This document shows positions 1-5,540 of a stretch of DNA of 12,889 nucleotides, piece after piece (positions within the stretch are counted from its first letter, which is position 1; the number at the start of each line of letters is the position of its first letter). Below the pieces are notes generated by a model. The model made no database searches, was not told where the DNA came from, and saw only the letters and a list, made by a program, of their open reading frames with translations. Where the stretch lies: assembly GCA_028691385.1 (NCBI GenBank), contig JAQUZL010000051.1:1-12889 (forward strand). Direction: 5' to 3'. The position numbers were made by a program, and so were the translations under genes. Source of the DNA: Oscillospiraceae bacterium. Lineage in GTDB: Bacteria > Bacillota > Clostridia > Oscillospirales > Oscillospiraceae.

Positions 1-225
1 TTTCCCTTCCAGACAGCCGAAAACCAGCTGACCCTTGTGCCCCGGGGCAGTCGATTTGCGAAAATGGGGAATCTCCCCATAGGGCACAATCACGGCGTTT
101 TCCACCTCATCGCCCATATATCCAAGGCCGGAGCCAAGCACCATGGCAATTTCCGGCTGAAATGTGCCGATTTTTCCGCGCAGATAATCCGCGCTTTGCT
201 GATACTGCTCAAACTGATACTGCAT
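1..225 (-). CDS. punA: Purine-nucleoside phosphorylase, N-terminal part (gene runs off the left edge)
   Basis: The first 75 codons of a class I (trimeric type) purine-nucleoside phosphorylase, which cleaves purine (deoxy)nucleosides with phosphate to free base plus (deoxy)ribose-1-phosphate in the cytosolic salvage pathway. The visible residues carry the family's N-terminal hallmarks in order: VLGSGLGYMGDEVE (about 29-42, the phosphate-binding loop), YGEIPHF (49-55), then STAPGHKGQLVFG (58-70), whose histidine belongs to the phosphate/ribose site. The ATG at 225-223 is chosen because AGGAGGGT lies about five bases upstream and the family motifs start at the usual distance from it. The gene lies downstream of the hydrogenase operon on the same strand, but a strong terminator at 434-466 and a long intergenic region separate them, so it probably has its own promoter. 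The rest of the gene, including the C-terminal base-binding residues, is outside the window. Confidence 0.9.
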   Translation of the reverse strand, partial: MQYQFEQYQQSADYLRGKIGTFQPEIAMVLGSGLGYMGDEVENAVIVPYGEIPHFRKSTAPGHKGQLVFGCLEGK

Positions 226-276
226 AATTTACCCTCCTGTATTTGGTAGCTCGATGAAGCCTTCCATTTATCAGCC

Positions 277-305
277 ATGATAGCATGATTTCATCATGCT
301 ATCAT
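277..305. repeat. Perfect 13-bp inverted repeat in the phosphorylase leader
   Basis: ATGATAGCATGAT (277-289) and its exact reverse complement (293-305) flank the three-base loop TTC. It lies 52 bases upstream of the phosphorylase start. No T-run follows it on either strand, so it is not a normal terminator. If transcription starts near 337 it forms a leader stem-loop; alternatively it is an operator, since TATCAT at its start-proximal end and ATGATA 17 bases earlier could be weak -10 and -35 boxes. Confidence 0.6.
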
Positions 306-307
306 AC

Positions 308-336
308 GGCCATCTGCCGCTTCCAGCGGCAGGGCC
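308..336. repeat. GC-rich stem-loop in the phosphorylase upstream region
   Basis: CTGCCGC (314-320) pairs with GCGGCAG (326-332) around a five-base loop. The stem is extended by GGCC on each side (308-311 and 333-336) with a two-base bulge. It directly follows the proposed promoter at 344-372, so it would sit at the very 5' end of the phosphorylase mRNA. That could stabilise the transcript or be regulatory; the sequence does not say which. Confidence 0.45.
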
Positions 337-343
337 TTGAAAT

Positions 344-372
344 ATTTTAAGCGCTTTGGCGCGGAGCGCCAA
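344..372 (-). promoter_or_regulatory. Candidate sigma-A promoter for the purine-nucleoside phosphorylase gene
   Basis: On the minus strand TTGGCG (372-367) is followed after exactly 17 bases by TAAAAT (349-344), a fair -35/-10 pair that predicts a start near 337 and a leader of about 110 bases. The -35 and spacer overlap the dyad at 355-373, which could let a repressor occlude the promoter. The match to consensus is moderate, and the weaker pair inside 277-304 is an alternative. Confidence 0.4.
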
Positions 373-373
373 A
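355..373. repeat. 8-bp inverted repeat overlapping the phosphorylase promoter
   Basis: TTTGGCGC (355-362) and GCGCCAAA (366-373) are exact reverse complements around GGA. It overlaps the proposed -35 and spacer, so it is an operator candidate. A similar GCGCCAAA segment occurs in the divergent region near 8097-8110 on the opposite strand. Confidence 0.5.
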
Positions 374-380
374 ATGCGCA

Positions 381-407
381 TATAATAGCCGCCTTGCGGC
401 TATTATA
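381..407. repeat. 27-bp perfect palindromic element, copy A
   Basis: TATAATAGCCGC (381-392) and its exact reverse complement (396-407) flank CTT. A 24-of-27 match in the opposite orientation lies at 11594-11620, ahead of the dus gene. Both copies are intergenic and are followed on the plus strand by GCCTGT (directly here, after GAA there). No T-run suggests a terminator. Confidence 0.55.
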
Positions 408-433
408 GCCTGTTTTCCCCGGTCTGTCCACGC

Positions 434-466
434 AAAAAGTCCGCAGCATACCGCTGCGGACTTTTT
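434..466 (-). terminator. Rho-independent terminator of the hydrogenase operon
   Basis: AAAAAGTCCGCAGC (434-447) is followed by a five-base loop and its exact complement (453-466), so the GC stem is flanked by A and T runs and could work in both directions. It begins five bases after the hydA stop codon, so it closes the hydC-hydB-hydA transcript. Confidence 0.9.
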
Positions 467-470
467 GTCG

Positions 471-2195
471 TTACAGGATGTCCTGCCGATTAATGTAATG
501 CGTGTGCAGCAGACGCTCGGACTTGCGGGAGCACGGACCCGGCAAAAACTCATGATAAATTTCCTTGATGGCCGGATTTTCATGACTCTTGCGGATGGGT
601 AACTCTTTTTCCTGCTCATAGACTGCTGCGGTGCGCTGGCGCACCTTCTGCCAGCTGCGCGTCGGATTGCCGCCGCCGCCAATACAGCCGCCGGGGCAGG
701 CCATGATCTCAATAAAGTGATATTCGGACTTACCCCTGGCCACCGCGTCCATGATCTTGCGTGCATTGCCAAGGCCATGCGCCACAGCGACCTTTACCAC
801 CGTGCCGCCCAGATCAACCGACGTCTCTTTCACGCCCTCGACGCCGCGAACCGCTGTAAATTCCAGCTTCTCCAGCGTTTTCCCGGTGACGATCTCATAG
901 ACGGTGCGCAGCGCCGCTTCCATGACGCCGCCGGTGGCCGCAAAGATTTCGCCCGCGCCGGAGCCGGTACCGAACGGCTGGTCAAAGGGCGTTTCCGGCA
1001 GCTCGGCAAAGTTAATGCCGGTCGCGCGAATCATGCGCGCAAGCTCCAGTACCGTAAGCGCCAAATCCACATCCCGATAGCCGCTGGCATGCATTTCCGG
1101 GCGCGCACACTCAAATTTCTTCGCCGTGCAGGGCATGATAGACACGCTGAAAATATTGCCGGGTTCCAGCTTCAGCTTCTGGGCGAAATAGGTTTTGATG
1201 ATGGCGCCGAACATCTGCTGCGGCGATTTTGCCGTGGACAGATGCTCGGTTTCATGGGAATAGAATGTTTCGCAGAACTTGACCCAGCCCGGGCAGCAAG
1301 AGGTAATCATGGGCAGCGTGCCGCCGTTTTGGATGCGTTGGAGCAGCTCCGTCCCTTCCTCCATGATGGTAAGGTCGGCGGAAAAGTCCGTATCGAGCAC
1401 ATACTGAAACCCGAGGATTTTCAGCGCCGACACCAAGCGTCCGGTGCTGACCGTGCCAACCTCTTCGCCAAGGGCTTCGGCGATGGTGGTGCGCACCGAC
1501 GGGGCAATCTGCACCACCATGGTTTTGCCCGCCTCGCGCGCAGCCATATACCGATCCTCGTTGTCGTGGAGCGTAATTGCGCCCACCGGGCAAACCTGCA
1601 GACACTGACCGCAGTTGACGCAGGCGGTGTCCACCATTTGCTTGCCATAGGGCGGGCAAATTTTGGAATCGTGGCCGCGTCCCTCCACGGAGAGCACGCC
1701 GACCGTCTGAATGGTGTTGCATACCTCCAGACATCTGCGGCACTGGATGCACTTATTGGGATCACGCACAATGGACGGTGAGGAGTCGTCAATGGGAAAA
1801 TTGGTGGTTTCCGGGTCAAAATGCAGCGCATGGCTCATGTTCAGCTCCGCCGCCAGATTCTGCAGCTCGCAGCTGCCGTTTTTCGCACAGGACAGACAGT
1901 TCTGCTGATGGTGTGCCAAAATCAGTTCTAGAATCGTTTTGCGCGCCTTGAGCACCTTGGGGGAATCGGTATAGATGACCATGCCCTCGGAGACCGGGTA
2001 GCTGCATGCTGTCTGCATCAGCTTCATCCCCGCAATTTCTACCACACAAATGCGGCACACGGCTTTGACGGCCAGATCCTCATGATAGCAGAGGGTCGGA
2101 ATATTCACGTGAATCTTTTTTGCGGCCTCCAAAATGGTGGTTCCCGCTTCCACCGCAACGGAAATACCGTTAATTGTTGCATGTACCATTGCCAT
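471..2195 (-). CDS. hydA: [FeFe]-hydrogenase catalytic subunit, NAD-linked multimeric type (HydA/HndD-like)
   Basis: A cytosolic 574-residue hydrogenase that makes or oxidises H2, working with the two upstream NuoE/NuoF-like subunits. Iron-sulphur domains are in order: plant-type [2Fe-2S] (C36, C47, C50, C64), His-Cys [4Fe-4S] (H96, C100, C103, C109), and two ferredoxin clusters (C149/152/155/159 and C192/195/198/202). The H-cluster motifs are intact: P1 TSCCPGW (C300, with proton-transfer C301), P2 MPCTAKKFE (C356) and P3 MACPGGCIGGGGNP (C500, C504). The C-terminus is the small-subunit-like region ending in RLLHTHY. The length fits HndD of Desulfovibrio rather than the longer Thermotoga HydA with an extra C-terminal [2Fe-2S] domain. 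The ATG at 2195 overlaps the hydB stop by one base (TAATG) and has AGGGGGT about nine bases upstream; the open frame extends further upstream, but only inside hydB. Confidence 0.95.
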   Translation of the reverse strand: MAMVHATINGISVAVEAGTTILEAAKKIHVNIPTLCYHEDLAVKAVCRICVVEIAGMKLMQTACSYPVSEGMVIYTDSPKVLKARKTILELILAHHQQNCLSCAKNGSCELQNLAAELNMSHALHFDPETTNFPIDDSSPSIVRDPNKCIQCRRCLEVCNTIQTVGVLSVEGRGHDSKICPPYGKQMVDTACVNCGQCLQVCPVGAITLHDNEDRYMAAREAGKTMVVQIAPSVRTTIAEALGEEVGTVSTGRLVSALKILGFQYVLDTDFSADLTIMEEGTELLQRIQNGGTLPMITSCCPGWVKFCETFYSHETEHLSTAKSPQQMFGAIIKTYFAQKLKLEPGNIFSVSIMPCTAKKFECARPEMHASGYRDVDLALTVLELARMIRATGINFAELPETPFDQPFGTGSGAGEIFAATGGVMEAALRTVYEIVTGKTLEKLEFTAVRGVEGVKETSVDLGGTVVKVAVAHGLGNARKIMDAVARGKSEYHFIEIMACPGGCIGGGGNPTRSWQKVRQRTAAVYEQEKELPIRKSHENPAIKEIYHEFLPGPCSRKSERLLHTHYINRQDIL

Positions 2196-3484
2196 TAAGA
2201 ACGACCCCCTTTCTGGGTATTGCACCATACGCACGCGTCGCCGTCCAGGTGCTTTTCCACTTCCGGCATAAAGTTTTGCAGAACCGACGCAATCGGCACT
2301 GCCGATGAGTGTCCAAGGCCGCACAGCGGCGCTACCCGAAGCATGTCGATCAGCTCCTGCAGCGCCCGCACATCCACCATACTGCCGTCGCCGCGACAGA
2401 TCTTGTCCACGATCTGCGCCACGCGGATCGTGCCCTCACGGCAGGGCGTGCACTGGCCGCAGGACTCATAGGCGAAGAAATCCTGGGTGTTGCGCACAAT
2501 GTCCAAAATACAGTTGGAATCGTCAATCACAAAGACCGTGCCGCAGCCAAGACGGCCACCGGAGGCTGCCACAAAGTCAATATCCAGCGGAATGTCAATT
2601 TGATCCGGCCGAATGAACGGGCCGGACGAGCCGCCGGTCTGCACCGCAAGCAGACCCTTGCCGTCAGCGATGCCGCCACAGTTCTCATAGATCAGCGCTT
2701 TCAGATTGATGCCCATGGGGAACTCATAAACCCCGCGATGGGCGACGTTGCCGGCCACCGTAAAGAGCTTGGTGCCGGTGCTGCCCTTGGTACCGATTCC
2801 GGCAAACCAGATTGCACCGTTGCGGAAAATATGGCTGATATTAGCCAGCGTTTCCACATTGTTCAGCGCCGTGGGTTTTCCAAACAAGCCGTGCACGCCG
2901 GGAAACGGCGGCTTATAGCGCGGCTCGCCGCGTTTGCCCTCGATGGACTCGAACAGCGCAGTTTCCTCGCCGCAGACGTACGCGCCTGCGCCGGAGCGGA
3001 TGGAAATATCAAATTCAAAATCACTGCCGAAAATATGCTTGCCCAGTGCGTGACAGGTATAGGCGCTGTCGATAGCGCGCTGCAAAATTGGCCGCACCTG
3101 CGGATATTCCGCCCGCAGATAAATATAGCCCACATGCGCGCCGATGGCGCGACCGGCAATCACCATACCCTCGAGCAGGCTGTGGGGATCGCAGCTCATG
3201 AGCACGCGATCCTTGTTGGTGCCCGGTTCTCCCTCGTCGGCATTGCAGACAATGTACTTTTCGGCGCTTTCGGTATCGAACGCGAATTTCAGCTTCAGCC
3301 AGGTGGGAAAGCCCGCGCCGCCGCGACCGCGCAGGCCGGACTTTTTCAGTTCCTCGATGATTTCCGCCCCGTCCATTTCCAGCGCGCGCTTCAGCCCGTC
3401 ATAGCCGCCGGTGGCGATATACGCTTTGGCGTCCTCCATATCCGGCTTCCCCTGGTTGCGCAGCAGCACCTTCATCTGTTCCAT
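2195..3484 (-). CDS. hydB: NuoF-like flavoprotein subunit of the NAD(H)-linked hydrogenase (HydB/HndC-like, short form)
   Basis: This 429-residue protein is the FMN- and NAD(H)-binding subunit that passes electrons between NADH and the hydrogenase. GLRGRGGAGFPTWLK (50-64) is the FMN/NADH loop, followed by NADEGEPGTNKDR (81-93) and GAGAYVCGEETAL (165-177). ESCGQCTPCREG (340-351) together with C388 supplies the [4Fe-4S] ligands C342, C345, C348 and C388. It corresponds to the NuoF core only: the N-terminal thioredoxin-like [2Fe-2S] domain and the C-terminal two-cluster ferredoxin domain present in many HydB proteins are absent, and only a CVWC pair remains near the C-terminus (418-421). The start at 3484 lies inside the last 13 bases of hydC, with GAGAGG upstream; an ATG three codons later is possible. 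Confidence 0.93.
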   Translation of the reverse strand: MEQMKVLLRNQGKPDMEDAKAYIATGGYDGLKRALEMDGAEIIEELKKSGLRGRGGAGFPTWLKLKFAFDTESAEKYIVCNADEGEPGTNKDRVLMSCDPHSLLEGMVIAGRAIGAHVGYIYLRAEYPQVRPILQRAIDSAYTCHALGKHIFGSDFEFDISIRSGAGAYVCGEETALFESIEGKRGEPRYKPPFPGVHGLFGKPTALNNVETLANISHIFRNGAIWFAGIGTKGSTGTKLFTVAGNVAHRGVYEFPMGINLKALIYENCGGIADGKGLLAVQTGGSSGPFIRPDQIDIPLDIDFVAASGGRLGCGTVFVIDDSNCILDIVRNTQDFFAYESCGQCTPCREGTIRVAQIVDKICRGDGSMVDVRALQELIDMLRVAPLCGLGHSSAVPIASVLQNFMPEVEKHLDGDACVWCNTQKGGRS

Positions 3485-3987
3485 GCGTCCACATCCTCTC
3501 TGATATAGCGCTTGAGCAGCATCTGTACGCTCTCATAGTTCAGATTGCCATAGGGCTTGTCGTCAATCATAATCGCAGGCGAGCTGTCGCAGATGCCAAG
3601 GCAGGAACAAAGCGTGTAAGTAAACATACCGTCCTCGGTCGTTTCGCCGGGCCTGATTTTCAGGAAATCCTCGATGCCCTGCATGACCGCTTTCGACCCG
3701 CGCACGTGGCACGGCGCGTTGCTGCAGGCACGAATGGTGTGTCTGCCGCTCGGCCGCACCGGCAGCAGACTGTAAAATGTCACGAAGCTGTACACGTCGT
3801 TCTGGCTGATGCCCATTTCCCGGGCAATCACCGCAGCCACATCCTCCGCAAGCGCGGGAACAATGTGTTGTACCTCCAAAATAACATCCATCAGCTTATC
3901 CGGCCTGCCATGCCAAGCGGCGGCAATTTCGGCAACGCGTACCAGCTGCGCCTGCGGCGTGGTGATACTGTAGTTTACCTGATTCAC
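3472..3987 (-). CDS. hydC: NuoE-like [2Fe-2S] subunit of the NAD(H)-linked hydrogenase (HydC/HndA-like)
   Basis: This 171-residue thioredoxin-like [2Fe-2S] subunit relays electrons next to the NuoF-like flavoprotein and is the first gene of the operon. Its ligands follow the family pattern: C88 and C93 (CSNAPC), then C129 and C133 (CLGIC). The helical N-terminal part, with VPALAEDVAAVIAREMGIS before the YSFVTFYSLL segment, is typical of NuoE/HndA. The start is a GTG at 3987-3985, chosen because AAGGAG lies eight bases upstream and no in-frame ATG gives a better fit. The gene overlaps hydB by 13 bases, which suggests translational coupling and a fixed subunit ratio. No hndB-like fourth gene is present between the promoter and this gene. 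Confidence 0.93.
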   Translation of the reverse strand: MNQVNYSITTPQAQLVRVAEIAAAWHGRPDKLMDVILEVQHIVPALAEDVAAVIAREMGISQNDVYSFVTFYSLLPVRPSGRHTIRACSNAPCHVRGSKAVMQGIEDFLKIRPGETTEDGMFTYTLCSCLGICDSSPAIMIDDKPYGNLNYESVQMLLKRYIREDVDAWNR

Positions 3988-4009
3988 ACTCAGCGCTCCT
4001 TTTCGGGCG

Positions 4010-4065
4010 ATTGCATGCCCGTCATATTGATTTCAGCATCTCTGCAAGGGAATTGCATATTGCAT
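4010..4065. repeat. Three ATTGCAT heptamers in the hydrogenase leader
   Basis: ATTGCAT occurs at 4010-4016 and twice in tandem at 4052-4058 and 4059-4065. The tandem pair covers roughly +1 to +14 of the predicted hydC transcript, and the third copy is 42 bases (about four helical turns) away. GCAATTT is also repeated at 4083-4089 and 4092-4098 in the promoter spacer. This layout suits a DNA-binding regulator, but none is identified. Confidence 0.4.
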
Positions 4066-4072
4066 AGTTTTA

Positions 4073-4101
4073 TATATAGCAGGCAATTTTTGCAATTTCA
4101 A
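4073..4101 (-). promoter_or_regulatory. Promoter of the hydC-hydB-hydA operon
   Basis: On the minus strand TTGAAA (4101-4096) and TATATA (4078-4073) are separated by exactly 17 bases in an AT-rich stretch. Transcription would start near 4066, giving a leader of about 80 bases before the GTG of hydC. It is the best sigma-A match in the gap between the hydrogenase and PLP-enzyme genes. Confidence 0.65.
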
Positions 4102-4153
4102 GCATTTCGCCCTGTCTATTATTTAACATTCCTGTTTATTTTTTCACGAGATT

Positions 4154-4170
4154 GACTAGAATTTCCAGTC
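4154..4170. repeat. 17-bp imperfect dyad upstream of the hydrogenase promoter
   Basis: GACT and GAA are mirrored as TTC and AGTC about a central T, with one mismatched pair, and TATAAT follows directly at 4171-4176 on the plus strand. It lies about 55 bases upstream of the hydC -35 box and has the size of an operator half-site pair. No gene starts on the plus strand here, so the TATAAT is probably fortuitous. The rest of the 3988-4290 gap holds no supportable gene. Confidence 0.3.
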
Positions 4171-4246
4171 TATAATGAGCAAATCGTCCAATTTGGTGAA
4201 TTTTAATGAAATCTAACTTGCATTTTTCTTCTTTTCTATGCAAAAG

Positions 4247-4277
4247 CAAAACGCACAGCAAACTGCTGTGCGTTTTG
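4247..4277 (-). terminator. Terminator after the PatB-like gene
   Basis: CAAAACGCACAGCA (4247-4260) and its exact complement (4264-4277) flank a three-base loop; on the minus strand the stem ends in a T-rich run. It starts 13 bases after the stop codon of the PLP-enzyme gene and separates it from the hydrogenase promoter. Confidence 0.85.
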
Positions 4278-4290
4278 TCTGATTTACACG

Positions 4291-5478
4291 TTAACTGCGT
4301 GAAGCGCGAAGCTGCTGCACGGCGCACAGCAGCTGGTTCATGGCTTTTTCCAGCGTACTGCGCGGCGCGGCCGCGTTCAGCCGCATGAAGCCCGTGAACT
4401 TCTTGGAGAAAAATCGACCATCATTCAGTCCGAGCTTTGCCTTTTGAATCATGAACTGCACCAGCTCGTCCTGATTTTCCATACCCAGCCCGCGGCAGTC
4501 CAGCCACACAAGATAGGTTGCATCCGGTACAATCGCCTTGATCTCCGGAATATTTTCTTTCAGAAACCGGTCGATATAGTCAAAGTTATCGGAAAGATAC
4601 GGCAGCAGCTGTGCAAGCCACGGCTCTCCCTCATTCATCGCCACGAGGTTGGCCACCACGCTAAACGCATTATTACGGTGCACGTCCATGGATGCCCAAA
4701 AATGGTCAAAGCGCTGCTTGCTCTCCCTGTTCGGGAAGATAATGGTCGCACATTGCAAACCAGCCAGGTTAAAGGTTTTACTGGCTGAGGTGCAGGTGAT
4801 GACATACTTGGCAAGTTCCGGCGAAACCATCGCCATATTGGTAAACGTTTTGCCGTGGAAAATCAAATCAGAGTGGATTTCGTCGCTGATGAGCAGCACA
4901 TGGTTCTGCATGGCAAGCGTGCCAAACCGCCGCAGCTCCTCTTTTGTCCAGACAATGCCCATCGGATTGTGGGGATTACAGAACAAAAACGCCTGCACCT
5001 GCTGCATTTTTTCTTCCAGATCATCCCAGTCCACCGTCCATTTGCCGTCGCGCTCGACCATCATGGACTCGACAACCTCCATTTCGGCGCAGTCCGCTGC
5101 GTCAAAAAAGTCGCCATAGACCGGCGTCAAAAGCAGGAGCTTATCGCCGGGCTTGCAGAATATTTTCAGCATGCTGGCGCTGGCCGGGTTTACCCCGCAG
5201 CACCAGCTCATCAAGCCGCAGTCCGGCGACCAGCCGTTTCTGCGCTGCTGCCAGCGCTGCACCGACGGAAAGTAATCGTCCGGGCGGGACACATAGCCAA
5301 AGATGCCCTGTTCGGCGCGCGCTTTCAGCGCGTCAATGACCGGCTGACAGGTCTTGAAGTCCATATCCGCTACCCAAAGCGGCAAGACGTCCTTCGTGCC
5401 AAAAACGCGCTCCAGCTCATCATATTTCGCCGAATTGTTGTTGCTGCGATCCACGTAGGTGTCAAAACAATACTGCAT
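4291..5478 (-). CDS. patB: MalY/PatB-type PLP-dependent aminotransferase or C-S lyase
   Basis: This 395-residue fold-type I PLP enzyme belongs to the MalY/PatB group, whose members usually cleave C-S bonds (cystathionine to homocysteine, pyruvate and ammonia) and sometimes act as aminotransferases. Landmarks: LPLWVADMDF (33-42) and GYVSRPDDYF (61-70) near the N-terminus, CNPHNPMG (167-174), SDEIHSDL (198-205) with PLP-ring-contacting D199, SASKTFNLAGLQ (231-242) with Schiff-base K234, and carboxylate-binding R366 in GFMRLN. The ATG at 5478 is chosen because it has GAAAGGAA upstream and begins at the usual family position; the frame stays open upstream but crosses a terminator-like hairpin. 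It follows the symporter gene by 62 bases, so it may be expressed by read-through from the lysine-riboswitch operon. The true reaction cannot be told from sequence alone; a role in the lysine pathway is only suggested by position. Confidence 0.88.
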   Translation of the reverse strand: MQYCFDTYVDRSNNNSAKYDELERVFGTKDVLPLWVADMDFKTCQPVIDALKARAEQGIFGYVSRPDDYFPSVQRWQQRRNGWSPDCGLMSWCCGVNPASASMLKIFCKPGDKLLLLTPVYGDFFDAADCAEMEVVESMMVERDGKWTVDWDDLEEKMQQVQAFLFCNPHNPMGIVWTKEELRRFGTLAMQNHVLLISDEIHSDLIFHGKTFTNMAMVSPELAKYVITCTSASKTFNLAGLQCATIIFPNRESKQRFDHFWASMDVHRNNAFSVVANLVAMNEGEPWLAQLLPYLSDNFDYIDRFLKENIPEIKAIVPDATYLVWLDCRGLGMENQDELVQFMIQKAKLGLNDGRFFSKKFTGFMRLNAAAPRSTLEKAMNQLLCAVQQLRASRS

Positions 5479-5501
5479 GAAAGATTCCTTTCTCCGCGGA
5501 A

Positions 5502-5526
5502 AAGGCCGCCGCAATGCGGCGGCCTT
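5502..5526 (-). terminator. Terminator-like hairpin between the symporter and PatB-like genes
   Basis: AAGGCCGCCGC (5502-5512) and its exact complement (5516-5526) flank a three-base loop, followed on the minus strand by a short TTTT run. It starts 15 bases after the symporter stop. Only 23 bases separate it from the next start codon, which leaves no room for a separate promoter downstream of it, so it probably lowers rather than abolishes transcription of the PLP-enzyme gene. Confidence 0.65.
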
Positions 5527-5540
5527 CCAGTCCTTTTTCC

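Noticed and set aside
37..278. Small frames on either strand at the left end
   Set aside because: They are out of frame with the phosphorylase N-terminus, which explains the coding signal here.
226..433. Purine riboswitch upstream of the phosphorylase gene
   Set aside because: The conserved guanine/adenine aptamer core and loop sequences are not found. The structure here is a series of simple hairpins.
717..1781. 354-codon open frame on the plus strand
   Set aside because: It lies antisense to hydA, whose Fe-S and H-cluster motifs are unambiguous. Its translation is rich in R, H and A and shows no domain, as expected of a shadow of GC-rich coding DNA.
2309..3508. 399-codon open frame on the plus strand
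   Set aside because: It is antisense to the whole NuoF-like gene. There is no recognisable motif and no promoter or Shine-Dalgarno support.
3988..4150. Rex (NADH-responsive) operator upstream of the hydrogenase operon
   Set aside because: I looked for TTGTTAA-N4-TTAACAA-like or TTGTGAA-type dyads. Only unpaired half-site-like stretches (TGTTAAAT near 4119-4132) are present.
4136..4327. 63-codon minus-strand frame between hydC and the PatB-like gene
   Set aside because: It overlaps the PatB-like C-terminus and its terminator and has no Shine-Dalgarno, so no gene is supported in this gap.
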